Source of the DNA: Coniochaeta sp. PMI_546
Taxonomy: Eukaryota > Ascomycota > Sordariomycetes > Coniochaetales > Coniochaetaceae
Direction of reading: 5' to 3'
Assembly: GCA_021432605.1 (NCBI GenBank)
Contig: MU271146.1
Coordinates: forward strand, 1,736,001 to 1,800,000
DNA length: 64,000 nucleotides
Below are positions 34,310 through 44,609 of the stretch, in pieces. The notes beneath the pieces were generated by a model, which saw only the letters and a list, made by a program, of their open reading frames with translations, ran no database searches and had not been told where the DNA came from. The position numbers were made by a program, and so were the translations under genes. Every line of letters starts with the position of its first letter. Position 1 is the stretch's first letter.

Positions 34310-36497
34310 ATGCCCTGGGCTTCCAGTTCCGCTCGCGGCTCCAGGCGCGATGCCGATGTCACTCTTCCTTTGCCGCCGGGATTTACACCCATCCGAGACA
34401 TTCTGGACGAGACTCTGCGTCCGGGCACCCTAACGAATGTTTGTGGCATTGTAAAGGACTTTCGGCCGCCCATCTCCACGGCCAAAACAGGTGAGCAACC
34501 TCGGCCTTCGAACTGGCCTTGTATGCTGGCCAGCTGACTAACCCATATCACCGTAGACTGGAAGGCTACCATGACATTGTATGACATATCCACCGAGCAT
34601 GACTATGATGGGATAGAGCTTAGTATATTCCGCCCGAAAGAGAACATTCCCGAGGTCAATGCGGCGGATGTTATCCTCCTCTACCACGTCAAGGTAAGCT
34701 GTCCTAAGTATGGAAAGATACAGTGTTTCTTGTCTAAGACCAGACCTGCAGGTTCAAAGGTGGAATAGTAATCCCATCTCTCTCATAACCAACCACCGCA
34801 CTATCATGCTGGTGTACTCTGCCGCCAAGATACCAAAGTACCCAAGACCTGCGGACAACGCCTTGCAGGCACGAACAGGCAAGGAGAACGTCAGGCCACC
34901 CTCCGAGACCGAAAACGTCTATGTCTCTTATTTCTATGAAAGGGTTGATAAAGGTGCTGTGCCAGAACAAGAAGAGTTTCAGCTCATGGCAGCCCGAGCT
35001 GTCAACGTGAAGCAGAAGTTCAGCTTGCTGCAGGACGTCTCCGAAAGCAAATTCTGCGACATGATCGTCCAAGTCTGTCGGGACCCCTATGATCTTGGGG
35101 ACAGGATGACGCTCTATGTCTCTGACTACACCGAGAATGACGGCTTTTTCAACTACACCTGGGACGGAATACAAGACCTGGATTCCGGAACTGGCGACAT
35201 GTATGGTTACACGTCCAAAAGGAAAAACAGCGAAACGTCCAACAAGTGGGTCGGACCATATGGCAAGAAGGCGATGCAGGTCACCTGTTGGGAACCTCAT
35301 GCAAGCGTTATCCGCGAAGAGGTTAGGGCCGGAGATTGGGTAAGCCTCAGAAATGTGCAGATCAAGATCGGCCAGAACGGGAACAATCTGGAGGGTGCCC
35401 TGCGTGAGGAGCGAAACCAGCCCAACTCCGCCAAGGTGAACGTCGTTGTCCTTGAGACACACGACAAGGACACCATCGAGCCCCGACTGAAGGACGCTAT
35501 ACGGCGCTGGCGTGACTACACCAAAGAGAAAAACAAGCAGGTCAAAATGCTGAAAGCGTCGGAGGGAAAACGCAAGCATGCCTCAGACGACACAGAGGAA
35601 CCCAGCAAGCAAAACTCGAAGAAGCGACGGAAACGTCAGCGGGCAGAGGCCCATAAAAGGGTGGTGGAGCAGGAGACCAAGTTCAAGGAAGAGGTCCTTG
35701 GGCTCAACCCGCTCATTGTGTGCGAGACTCCTCCGGACAGACCTTTCACCCAGGTGGCTTCCATCGTCGAGCAGCAGTATGACCAGACAACCATGGACGG
35801 GAACCAAGTCAAGCTGCCGCTGCCGTTCGTCTGCGCCAAGTACTGCGCCAACGTCCGGGTGGTCGACTTTCATCCCAAGCGTCTCGAGGACTTTGCACGC
35901 CCCCGCAATGTAAACGCATTTGACATGCTCTCTGACAACAGTGGAAGTGACTCCTCTTCAAGCTCAGAGGAGGAGGAGGACGACGACGACGACGACACCA
36001 TCCGTGTCGGCCGCAAGACCATCTGGGAATGGCGCTTTGCGCTGCAGCTGGAGGAAGCCTCGCCCAAGGCAGAGGAACCCAAGAGGGTATGGGTGGTCGT
36101 CAACAATATGGAGGCGCAGTACTTGACTAATCTGGACGCCACCAACCTTCGCGAGGACGAGGGCACCCTCGCTGCCTTGCGCGAGAAGTTGTTCACCCTC
36201 TGGGGAGAAGTCGAGGAACGAAAGCACTGGCAGCTGAACCAGGAAGCCGAGGCGCGGAAGCGCAAGCCGGGCGCGGCGCCGCCGCCGTCTATGTCGGATG
36301 ACGAAGATATTAGCAATCGGCGGGTTTCAGCCGCACAAAAGCACGGCGTGCAAGTCGTGTCGAATAAGCCGTTCACGTGCTGTATCCGGCAGTACGGCGT
36401 TCGGAGGAAGGAGAGCGACCCGGCCCTGGCGAATGCTGGGGACGGACATAGTTGGCAGAGGGTGTTTGGGCTGTTTGGAACCAAGATCAGCTCGTAA
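34310..36497 (+). CDS. POT1: Protection of telomeres protein 1 (Pot1), telomeric single-strand DNA-binding protein
   Basis: Exons 34310-34490, 34557-34693 and 34752-36497 join in frame to about 687 residues through introns of 66 and 58 nt. The N-terminal OB fold begins near residue 20 (GFTPIRDIL, NVCGIVKDF, TMTLYDIS) and matches the Telo_bind/Pot1 pattern. A second OB-like block follows (FCDMIVQVCR, MTLYVSDYTEN, VRAGDWVSLRNVQIK). A basic Lys/Arg segment (KKRRKRQRAEAHKR) and an acidic Glu/Asp tract encoded by GAC repeats near 35980 separate it from a C-terminal domain. Pot1 caps chromosome 3' overhangs within shelterin and regulates telomerase. The frame closes with TAA that lies inside a GTAAGT-like sequence at 36495, so a further small exon cannot be excluded. 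Confidence 0.9.
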
Positions 36498-36955
36498 GTT
36501 GATATCTCGGGGCTTGACCATTTCGGTCATGTTTGGGAGCTCTGGGACGAGCCTGGATCTAGATATACCCGGGCATTGGACGACATTACCATGTCCCGAC
36601 GGATTTGAGTCTATTTATCTAGGCACTCCGCACATAGTTCGATACCCATTAGCTATTGATAATACAACAGCTATTTCTCTTACTCGCTGGCTGGCTGAGG
36701 GATCTTCACAAAGCTAGCGACTTATCGATCACCCTATCCTCTTCATGTTTGCATGTATATACGTCTCTCTTGAACTGACTATACATAGAATATGGGCGTC
36801 GTGCAAACTACAGCCCGACGATAAAGAGGAAGAGGAGACATTTAGACCCCACACGTGTAGGCTACAATATCGGTATATCAAAAATGAACACAGCCCCAGA
36901 ACTCCAGACGGTATCATGACAAGTCGTGCAAAAAGCTACTCACGCCCACACCTCC
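36498..36955. other. Convergent intergenic stretch
   Basis: This lies between the 3' ends of POT1 and MGM1. It is AT-richer than the flanking genes, with CTATTTATCT and TATATACG segments. No gene is recognised. Confidence 0.45.
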
Positions 36956-39805
36956 TCACTGCGAAAAGATTCCCCACCTCCCGCTCCCCCTCTCCTTCTC
37001 GGCAGCGACCTTCCTGTCCCGAACGGCAGGCTTGGCCCCCCTCTCCCGCCCCTCGAGCGCCCGCAAACTCTCCATCTTCTCGAGCACCAGCTCGAGCAAC
37101 TCCTTGCGCCGGATGACCTCGAGATGACGTCGTATCTTGGGGTCTTCCTTGGCGAACCGCTCGATCTGCTCGTCGGACAGGTGGCGGCCCAGCCGGGCGT
37201 CGAGCTCGCGCGGGAACTGGTAGTAGAACTCGGAGAGCAACTCGACGTTGAGGAAGAGGACGGATGTGGCGGCTAGCTTGGTGGCGACGGCGTCGAGGAA
37301 GACTTCCGGGCAGTAGTACTTGTTCTTAAGGGTGCGGCACTGCTTCGACTTGACGGCCATCAGGCGCATGTTGATGATGTCGGCGCGGTCGCGGAGGAAG
37401 ACTGCTTCTCGGCCTAGTGGAGTTATGTCAGTATGCCAAGGTAGGAATTTTGGTTTCAAATGGAGTACAAACATACCTTTAGACAGTAAAGCAGCAGAGA
37501 ACCCGCCCGCGCCGGCTTTACTCTCGCCTTCGAGGGCGACGTCCCCTTTCCTGACTTTGTCGATGAAGGTCATCACCTCCTTAAGCTTGCGCTTTCCGCC
37601 GACCGTGTTCTCGAGGTTCTTCAGCGCACCCTGGCAGTGCTCCAGTTCCGTCTTGAGGACGCCGGCGACGTGATCGCGGCCCGCGGCCCATTCGCGCTCT
37701 TCGACGTCTATCTCGAACTTGAACGGTTTGATGCAGTTCTCTACCTGGTCGCTGGTGCTGTAAAACCGCTCGTTTAGGATACTGGAAGCGGCTTCCATGA
37801 TGGCCTGCCGCGCGAAGGGGTGGTTGTTGAAGGTGGATTGGCTGATGAGCTTCTCGATGTTTGATTGGATGGCCGAGGCAACCACCGTTGTGGCTAGACG
37901 TCCGATGCCTAGTTTCGTGAGGGCAGAGGCCGAGGCATCAAGCCGCCGGTGCCAGTACAAGGAGTCCGGGTCGGACTTGGGGAGGTCCAGGATACTGTCG
38001 ATTTCCGGAGGAGGTACCGAGAGGTCTGTAATGGGCTTGTTCCAGTATCTGGCTGCTAGTTGATCGAGAACTCGCTGGTCTAACGTGTTTTTTAGGAGCT
38101 CCAGCATTTGCGCCCTGCCAAAGCTCTTCTCGAACTGCTTGAACGAGTGCTTGAATGCGTCCAAGCTCTCGGCGAGGTATGACTCGGCTGATAGAGGCCG
38201 ATCGTTGTACTGAACCTTGAACTCGTAGGTGGCTTCCTCCAGCTCTTGGTGTATGGCGTCGCTTGTGGTCTGGAGACTGGCTGACATTGTCTGTTCGAGG
38301 ACAGTCATCAGCTTCTTACGCAGCGTTGTCGTACCAACGGCCAATCCTGCCTCTTGGCCGAACTCCAGGGGGTGTGAAGAGAAGTAGTTGTTCTCGTTAC
38401 GGCTGATCATTGCCATGAGATTGCCTGTCTCCCTCTTGAACAGACCGCCAGTACTAGTAGGCGCCTTGGACACGACACCCACGTAACCGAGACGCAATGG
38501 ATATTGCTTATCAGTTAGAATAGCAGCCCCGCGCGAGGGGTCAACGAGGTCCATCTTGGTGATGACACCAATGGTACGTTCTCCTCTAGGGTCGACTCGC
38601 CGGCTCGCCCGAAGAGCTGTTGAGTTGGCCAGGTCCACGTCGGCGGCGGAAATGGCCAAGATAACATTAGGTGGCTGGATATATTTGTCGCAGAGCTCAG
38701 ATATCTTTTGCTTTAGTTCAAGTGGTTGGCCCTGCCCCACGACCTGGATATAGCCTGGCAGGTCTATTAGGGAAAGATCGGGAACGTTGGGTGAGTAGAT
38801 ATTGAGGTGTATCGGATCATCTGAGACGCATTCCGACTCTGGCACTGCTAGGTTCAGCTCAGTCAGGGTGCGCTGGATAGAAGTGAAGTCGGTGATCTTC
38901 TTAAGGCCGAGGTCGGGAAATTCGCCATATTCTACGAGGGACTCGGGAGTGTTTATCAGGGTTAACTCGATTGGCCGCCGAGTGACCATGTTTGAGCCCT
39001 TCGGGAGAAACTCGTGCCCAACAATTGCCTCCAGAACAGAGCTCTTGCCTGACGACTGTGACCCGATGACGACAATAGATGGTAGCGTGAGCGCACTTGA
39101 CTGTCCGACTTTCGAGAGAATGTTCCGTATCTCGATCATCTTCTTAGTGAGTACCATCATCTGGTCATCTTTGGCCATCTCTTGAGGGCTCCGGTCGTCC
39201 TCTTCCTCTGATGCATCGTAACCGTAAGCTGCAGCCGTGGCCGCACCAGCTGCAACGGCAGCGCGACCTTGTTTCGGAGGTTCTGATCCGCCAGGTCCGT
39301 CCTTTCCTGTACCGATCTCTTCCTGTAGCCTCAGGACCTTCTGCAACCAAAGTGGCAGCTCAACCTGCTCCTTCGTGTTTTCCCATCCCTGTTTCGTCTG
39401 TCCAGCAATGTCCATGGCACTGCCCCATAGACCAGATGCAGCTGACGTAACGCTGTCTTTCATATTTCCAAACATATCTCGCGCCGAATTGCTGACCTGT
39501 ATCGCCTGGTATTGGATCCAAGCAACTCCGCCGATCATCAGTCCTCCGAACATGGCAGGGATCCTAGCAAACTTGACGACCAGCTTTGGCAGGAACCTGG
39601 CGAAGGAGGCGTTTCGAGCGATGACGGCATTGTGGAAGGAGTTACCCGGGAACCACATCTTTCGTCTTGTTGCGCGTATGGCAGCATCGGCGCTCTGGAG
39701 CCCGCCGGTGGGCAGGCGGGAGTAGTTTCGGAAGCCCGAGTGCAGGACGCCGGCGCGGCGCGTCAGGGGGCCGAGAACGCCCGCAGAGAGAAGCCGTCCA
39801 CTCAT
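36956..39805 (-). CDS. MGM1: Mitochondrial dynamin-like GTPase Mgm1 (OPA1 homologue)
   Basis: Exons 39805-37477 and 37413-36956 are split by a GTATGT intron of 63 nt, giving 928 residues. The N terminus is Arg-rich without acids early on, as in a mitochondrial presequence. A membrane span lies at about 83-101, and a second Ala-rich hydrophobic segment at about 181-195 fits the region cut by rhomboid protease in Mgm1 (inferred). The GTPase domain shows GSQSSGKSS (248-256), DLPGY and TKMD. Middle and GED-like helices follow, including REAVFLRDRADIINMRLMA. The protein fuses inner mitochondrial membranes and shapes cristae. The intron is stop-free and a multiple of three, so retention would add 21 residues. 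It is divergent from DUG3. Confidence 0.95.
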   Translation of the reverse strand: MSGRLLSAGVLGPLTRRAGVLHSGFRNYSRLPTGGLQSADAAIRATRRKMWFPGNSFHNAVIARNASFARFLPKLVVKFARIPAMFGGLMIGGVAWIQYQAIQVSNSARDMFGNMKDSVTSAASGLWGSAMDIAGQTKQGWENTKEQVELPLWLQKVLRLQEEIGTGKDGPGGSEPPKQGRAAVAAGAATAAAYGYDASEEEDDRSPQEMAKDDQMMVLTKKMIEIRNILSKVGQSSALTLPSIVVIGSQSSGKSSVLEAIVGHEFLPKGSNMVTRRPIELTLINTPESLVEYGEFPDLGLKKITDFTSIQRTLTELNLAVPESECVSDDPIHLNIYSPNVPDLSLIDLPGYIQVVGQGQPLELKQKISELCDKYIQPPNVILAISAADVDLANSTALRASRRVDPRGERTIGVITKMDLVDPSRGAAILTDKQYPLRLGYVGVVSKAPTSTGGLFKRETGNLMAMISRNENNYFSSHPLEFGQEAGLAVGTTTLRKKLMTVLEQTMSASLQTTSDAIHQELEEATYEFKVQYNDRPLSAESYLAESLDAFKHSFKQFEKSFGRAQMLELLKNTLDQRVLDQLAARYWNKPITDLSVPPPEIDSILDLPKSDPDSLYWHRRLDASASALTKLGIGRLATTVVASAIQSNIEKLISQSTFNNHPFARQAIMEAASSILNERFYSTSDQVENCIKPFKFEIDVEEREWAAGRDHVAGVLKTELEHCQGALKNLENTVGGKRKLKEVMTFIDKVRKGDVALEGESKAGAGGFSAALLSKGMFVLHLKPKFLPWHTDITPLGREAVFLRDRADIINMRLMAVKSKQCRTLKNKYYCPEVFLDAVATKLAATSVLFLNVELLSEFYYQFPRELDARLGRHLSDEQIERFAKEDPKIRRHLEVIRRKELLELVLEKMESLRALEGRERGAKPAVRDRKVAAEKERGSGRWGIFSQ

Positions 39806-40842
39806 GGTGGCGGTAAGAGGTGGGTGAAGCTATCACTGACAGCAGTATTCTTCATACGCAGGCTCGATATGCTTTTTTTGAGATGCAGAGCTGAAAGCTA
39901 CGAATGTGGCGTTGTTCGAGGTTACCTTATCGTCCGAGATTGGAGATTTGGGGGAAACATGCCAACAAATGGAAGGTGACGAACGAAGCTGTGGCTTGAT
40001 CGTGGCGTACGACAAGCATATACCGTTTTACTGAATATTTATCTATCGTGTAAGGCAGTGTGAAATCTCCTTATGGGGGTTATGCCAGTACCTGTCAGTA
40101 CCACAGTACACGAGTCACGACAGACTGCATGACGGCGTCCGGCACTGTTCGCGGGATTCGACATGGAAGGCCACGTGTGCATGCTGATGCACGGCGATCT
40201 GATCCACACAAGAGTCAGACACGGGCAGCCATTATTGTATAAGTTGGATTGATGGTGAGATCAACTTTTCAATTAAGCTTTTGTTATCTCTGCTTCCTTT
40301 CGCGAGACATCTTAGCATGTCTCTCAGTAACCGAAATGGAGAAGGACACCCCCGGGACTGTCAAGCTGCGCTAGTGGAGTGCGGTAAGCTAGTACATAGT
40401 AGGTGTTAGCGCAGGTCAGCCGATGGCACGTGTCCAGTCTTATGTTACTGAGTTCCGCCATTTCATTGTCGGATTCCGTCAGCCTTGTGGTTTTAAGTGC
40501 TTCTTGGTCGTGTGTCATTGCGGGCCCTGTAGTCACCAGTCACCAGTGCGGCACTACCTTACTAGAGTCAACTGCCTTATCTCCCAACCAGTGCCAACAC
40601 GGATGCACCTGTCCGTTCCGTGCATTCATTCATCCAATCCCAACAACTGTCTACGGTCTTCCAGACGAGAGGCAGTTAAATTCTACAGAACCAATTCAAC
40701 CGCCCCAACGCCGCTCTTTTTATAACTTCAACTAGCACCCCGTTCAGCGACTACATTGCCATCCGGCCTCGGGGCAGTCTGCTAGTCGATCGGTGCTAGT
40801 CAACTGAAAACTGACAGCGCGGTCGCTCGCGAATGACAGAAG
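39806..40842. promoter_or_regulatory. Divergent promoter region between MGM1 and DUG3
   Basis: About 1 kb lies between opposed start codons. TTTTTATAACTTC near 40711 is a TATA-like element about 130 bp upstream of the DUG3 start. A short direct repeat GTCACCA lies near 40533-40549. No gene is recognised. Confidence 0.4.
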
Positions 40843-42497
40843 ATGTGTCGTTTTCTAGTAAGAAGTCCTCCTTGCATTTGTGGTCGACACATTACCTCCT
40901 GCTAACCGTTCTGCCTACTCCAGGTCTACAAGGGCAGTGATGAGATCTTGCTCTCGAAGCTGATCCTCGACCCAACACATTCTATCCTCAAACAGTCCTT
41001 CGACTCACGTCTACGACTGGTAAGTTAGACCTAGATCCCTCTGCTTCTGGCTGTCTGCTCTCTCGGTATACCCGGTGACTCACATCTCATTCCGATGTAG
41101 GACACCCGTCGAGGCCAGAACAATGCCGACGGCTTCGGTATCGGTTTCTACACAGATCCCAAACTGGGTTCCGCGCCTTGCCTGTTTACCTCGACCACCC
41201 CAGCCTGGAACTGCACGAACCTACAACGACTCGCCTCCAAGACGGCGTCCCACCTTATCTTCGCACACGTGCGAGCCACCACAGAGGGTTCACTGAGCGA
41301 GGACAACTGCCACCCTTTCTGCCATGGCAGCCTCATGTGGATGCATAACGGAGGTTTGGGAGGGTGGAAATATATCAAGAGACGGTTAGGCGAACGGCTG
41401 GCCGATAAGTGGTACTTGGGTGTTGTGGGCGGTACCGACAGCGAGTGGGCGTTCGCTCTCTTCCTGGACACTCTTGAACGCATGGGCCATGATCCGAGCT
41501 CTCAGCCCGAGCATGGGTTCGGAGCGACCGTTCTAAGAAAGGCCATGTTGAAGACAATAGCCATCATCAACGAGCTTATCGATGCCATTCCAGAGAGCAT
41601 AGTACACTCCGAAAACGTTGATACACGGAGTCTACTCAACCTAGCCCTCACAGACGGACACAGCATCATCTGCACAAGATATGTCAGCAGTTCGACAGAT
41701 GAGGCGGCCAGCCTGTACTACTCGTCCGGCACGCAGTGGGAGACTAAAGACCTGCAGCCGGACGATAACAACTATCAGATGGAGAGGCGCGACAAGGGCG
41801 CCGACATTGTCCTTGTTGCCAGCGAACCATTGACTTTTGAACGAGGTATGCAAGGCCATCCGATCCCGGAAACAGGAACAGGAACAGGACTGACACAGGT
41901 ACAGAAAACTGGGTTAACGTCCCCACAAACTCCATCCTAACTATCCACAATCAAACTGTCATGGTTCATCCCATCATGGACAAATACTATGACAGGAACC
42001 CGCGCCACAGCCGGTCAGCTGCCTACGTGCAAACCAAGGGCCTAACAGCAAATGAGAAATCAGCACAACGGGGAGCAACTCCAGTACCTACGCCGTCGAC
42101 CAGCCTGGAGGTCGAGGTCCATAAAAGACTTCTAGGCCCAACGATACCGTTCGGAAACAGCAGCAGGTCGCGGCTACCAGAGACGTCCAACCTCCCGCGG
42201 ACAAGAACTCCACTTTCTTTCTCGGAGACGTCAGCACAACCGGACGTCCGGTCCATCACGGAACCACCGGCTATCCGTCCGATCATGAATTCCACACCAT
42301 CCCAGGGCAATATCAAGAAGAAGAGGGCGTCGCTTGGTGCCGTCGAAGCTGGCATCGGCTCGCTCACACTCGGCGGCATCGCCTCCTACGCAGACCTGGA
42401 CCAGCACAGTCCGCTGACGCCAGAGCCGCATAGGACTGAGTATGGGAATCCAAACAAGATTGCCCAGTTCTTTCCGGAGTTGAACTTGGCCCAGTAG
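40843..42497 (+). CDS. DUG3: Glutamine amidotransferase-type subunit Dug3 of the glutathione-degrading Dug complex
   Basis: Four exons, 40843-40857, 40924-41019, 41101-41845 and 41905-42497, join to about 482 residues. The first coding exon is only 15 nt (MCRFL). Removing Met exposes Cys2, the class-II amidotransferase nucleophile. Strong matches to yeast Dug3 include QSFDSRLRLD, the DGFG block, TPAWN, FAHVRA, NCHPF, MHNGG, TDSEWAFALFLD, VASEPLTFER and VPTNSILTI. In yeast, Dug2-Dug3 cleaves glutathione in the cytosol and Dug1 then splits Cys-Gly. The C-terminal 130 residues are a Ser/Thr/Pro-rich extension that yeast lacks, ending in PNKIAQFFPELNLAQ. The last junction gives FERENW where yeast has FERGDW. 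Confidence 0.94.
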
Positions 42498-43224
42498 GAT
42501 GGAGCTAGCGGGCCATGCACTGAGGCGACAAACCCAAAGCGTCGTTCAGTCCATTGGCCATCTGTACGGATTGTATCGTCGAGGCCGCTATTTCTGACAC
42601 TCGGTTTAACATACCTTGGTTCTATATCAGGATTCTGAGTGAACATACCTTGGTTCTATATCAGGATTCTGACCTGGCGAACGGCCATTTACGTCATTCG
42701 CCATGCCCTTCTCTGCGGCTACAAGCCCGGCTTCTTAGAATGCACATATCCGTCAGAAGCCCGCTACTGTGGCCAGCATGGAATTTTTAATTCGATGATT
42801 TGTTATCAACTGTATTTATAGGATCTTGGACCGGGGAAAGGGGGACTAGCTCGGCGTTGACAAGGACGTGACCTGGCTTTGGAGTTCTAGAGGTAGGCTT
42901 GTACATGACAAGTCCTAACGTGGCGTACCTTATTCTTTCATAGCTGGGCGTTGATTTCTTTCAATATGTACTTTCTCTTTCCAGCCCTTTATGCACAGAT
43001 ACCAGAAAACCTCGTCTCGAGGTTTGAGCCTAATAGCAAACTACAACCCAATCAGTCCATGGAGTCCGTCCCAAGTCGCCAGTGTTGCGCGACGTTCCCA
43101 GCCAGACCCCAAAAAACCATTCGCTCCAAAACGCCGGATCCTACGTGGTATATAATCCTTTACTGTCGTGTGTCCCGGTATGTTTGCCTTACGATTGTTC
43201 ACTGCCATTTATACAAATTCTTTC
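42498..43224. other. Convergent intergenic stretch with a short tandem repeat
   Basis: This separates the 3' ends of DUG3 and the Pth11-like gene. It includes the 31-bp exact tandem pair at 42608-42672, listed separately, and a GTATATAATCC sequence near 43149. No gene is seen. Confidence 0.45.
42608..42672. repeat. Exact tandem repeat, two 31-bp copies with period 34
   Basis: Copies at 42608-42638 and 42642-42672 are identical and separated by GTG. The unit starts AACATACCTTGG and ends GGATTCTGA. It lies about 110 bp past the DUG3 stop codon, so it is probably in the 3' untranslated region. Perfect identity suggests a recent duplication or slippage. Confidence 0.85.
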
Positions 43225-44609
43225 TCAACCCCGTTGATTCCTGCTGTTGAGCGGCATCTCGTCCACCTGGACGTCCCGACGGGAATACACAGCCCCACTG
43301 ACCGCCGCGGGCATCTGCAGCGACACCTCCGAGTTGCTGGCCGTGTAGGCATGGGCCCCGCCCGGCTGCCCGGGCTTGGGCGGGGGGCTCGGGGGCCCGC
43401 GACGTTCGAGGTCGTCGTCCATGTCGGCCAGCCGGATGTTGTCGCCGCGCCCGAAGCCGGGCATGATGCTGGCCACCCGGGCCGAGCCGTGGGGGCGGGG
43501 GCCGCCGGTGCCGCCGCCTCCGATGGTGCGGGGCTGGTTGTTGTGGGAGCGGAAGGCGGTGCTGTTCTCGGGGGACAGGAAGCCCTTGACGCGCATCGCG
43601 TGGAGGAGGGGCCGGATGGTTACTAGGGAGGAGGCGACGATTGCGACGCCCGGTTCTATTAGGGTCCAGACCATGGCGTCTGTTCCGGCGACTGTGGGGA
43701 GAAGTGAGTTAGTGGATGGGGATGATGGACACGGGGTTTGCCGGGGGAATTTACAGAGGATGTCGTTTGTGTCGTTCAGGTTGGCGAGGAATTTGAGGCG
43801 GATAAGGGTGGCTACTGAGGCGCTGTGGGGAAGAGTCAGAGTGTGCGATGATAAGCTGTCAGTGGTTCAGCGGGTGCTCACAAGATGCCCAGGCCTAATA
43901 GGACGATGACGGTTGCCTTGGCTTGCTTCGTCATCTTGACGTGCCAAATCATCGGGATGGGTAGAAGTGCATAGAGCCAGTCTGTGACGATGGTCATGAC
44001 GCTCAGGGCATATGCTGCTGCGACGACCTGCTCCGAGCCGACGCAATGCTCGCCCGCTATTGTGTAGTCCCACTGTGCCTGGACAGGACTGCACTGGAAG
44101 AGGTCCCAGAAGAACAGAGCGGTCGACCAAATGGCGACCACGACCATGCTAGCCCAGAGAGTCCACCTATAGCGCCTTTCGATTGCTAGCCGAAGGAGGA
44201 AGATGGCGTAGCTGAGCTTGATGAACATCATGTTGAGGATGTAGGTTGCTGTCGCCAGTGCTTGCCACTTGAGGGCTTCGATTTCATTCTGCTGTGAGAG
44301 GGCGCCATTATGTTTGCCGAGTCCAACTTTGACCCCGAGAAAGATGAACGTGCATGATATGGTGAAGATGGCCTGGCCCGAGGTCAGTATGCCTAGCACA
44401 GAGACTTTCACAAACTTTTGATAGCTCGAGTTCGAGTCTCGCAGAAGACTTACCTGAGCGACAAGCATCAGCCAGTCGTCTACCTGGAAGTTTCGAGTGA
44501 GGCTTGCCCGAACATAAGTCCTCAGTGAAACGGAGACATATGTAAATGCGAGGAAGGAGATAGCAGTGCCTATCAGAGGGCCGCTGTTGTCTTCGGCAAG
44601 GTTGACCAT
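43225..44609 (-). CDS. Seven-span rhodopsin-fold membrane protein, SAT4/Pth11-like
   Basis: Exons 44609-44454, 44372-43882, 43822-43755 and 43691-43225 join to about 393 residues through introns of 81, 59 and 63 nt. The frame predicts seven hydrophobic spans. The first is IGTAISFLAFTYVSVSLRTYV, followed by the family-typical RNFQVDDWLML. Later spans include YILNMMFIKLSYAIFLLRL, WASMVVVAIWSTALFFW with FQCSPVQAQWD, and a last one in VWTLIEPGVAIVASSLVTIRPLL. This is the layout of fungal integral membrane proteins related to Pth11, some of which sense surfaces or lipids. No N-terminal CFEM domain is present. The C-terminal tail is Gly/Pro/Ser-rich. Ligand and signalling are unknown. The first intron is in frame and stop-free. 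Confidence 0.85.
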
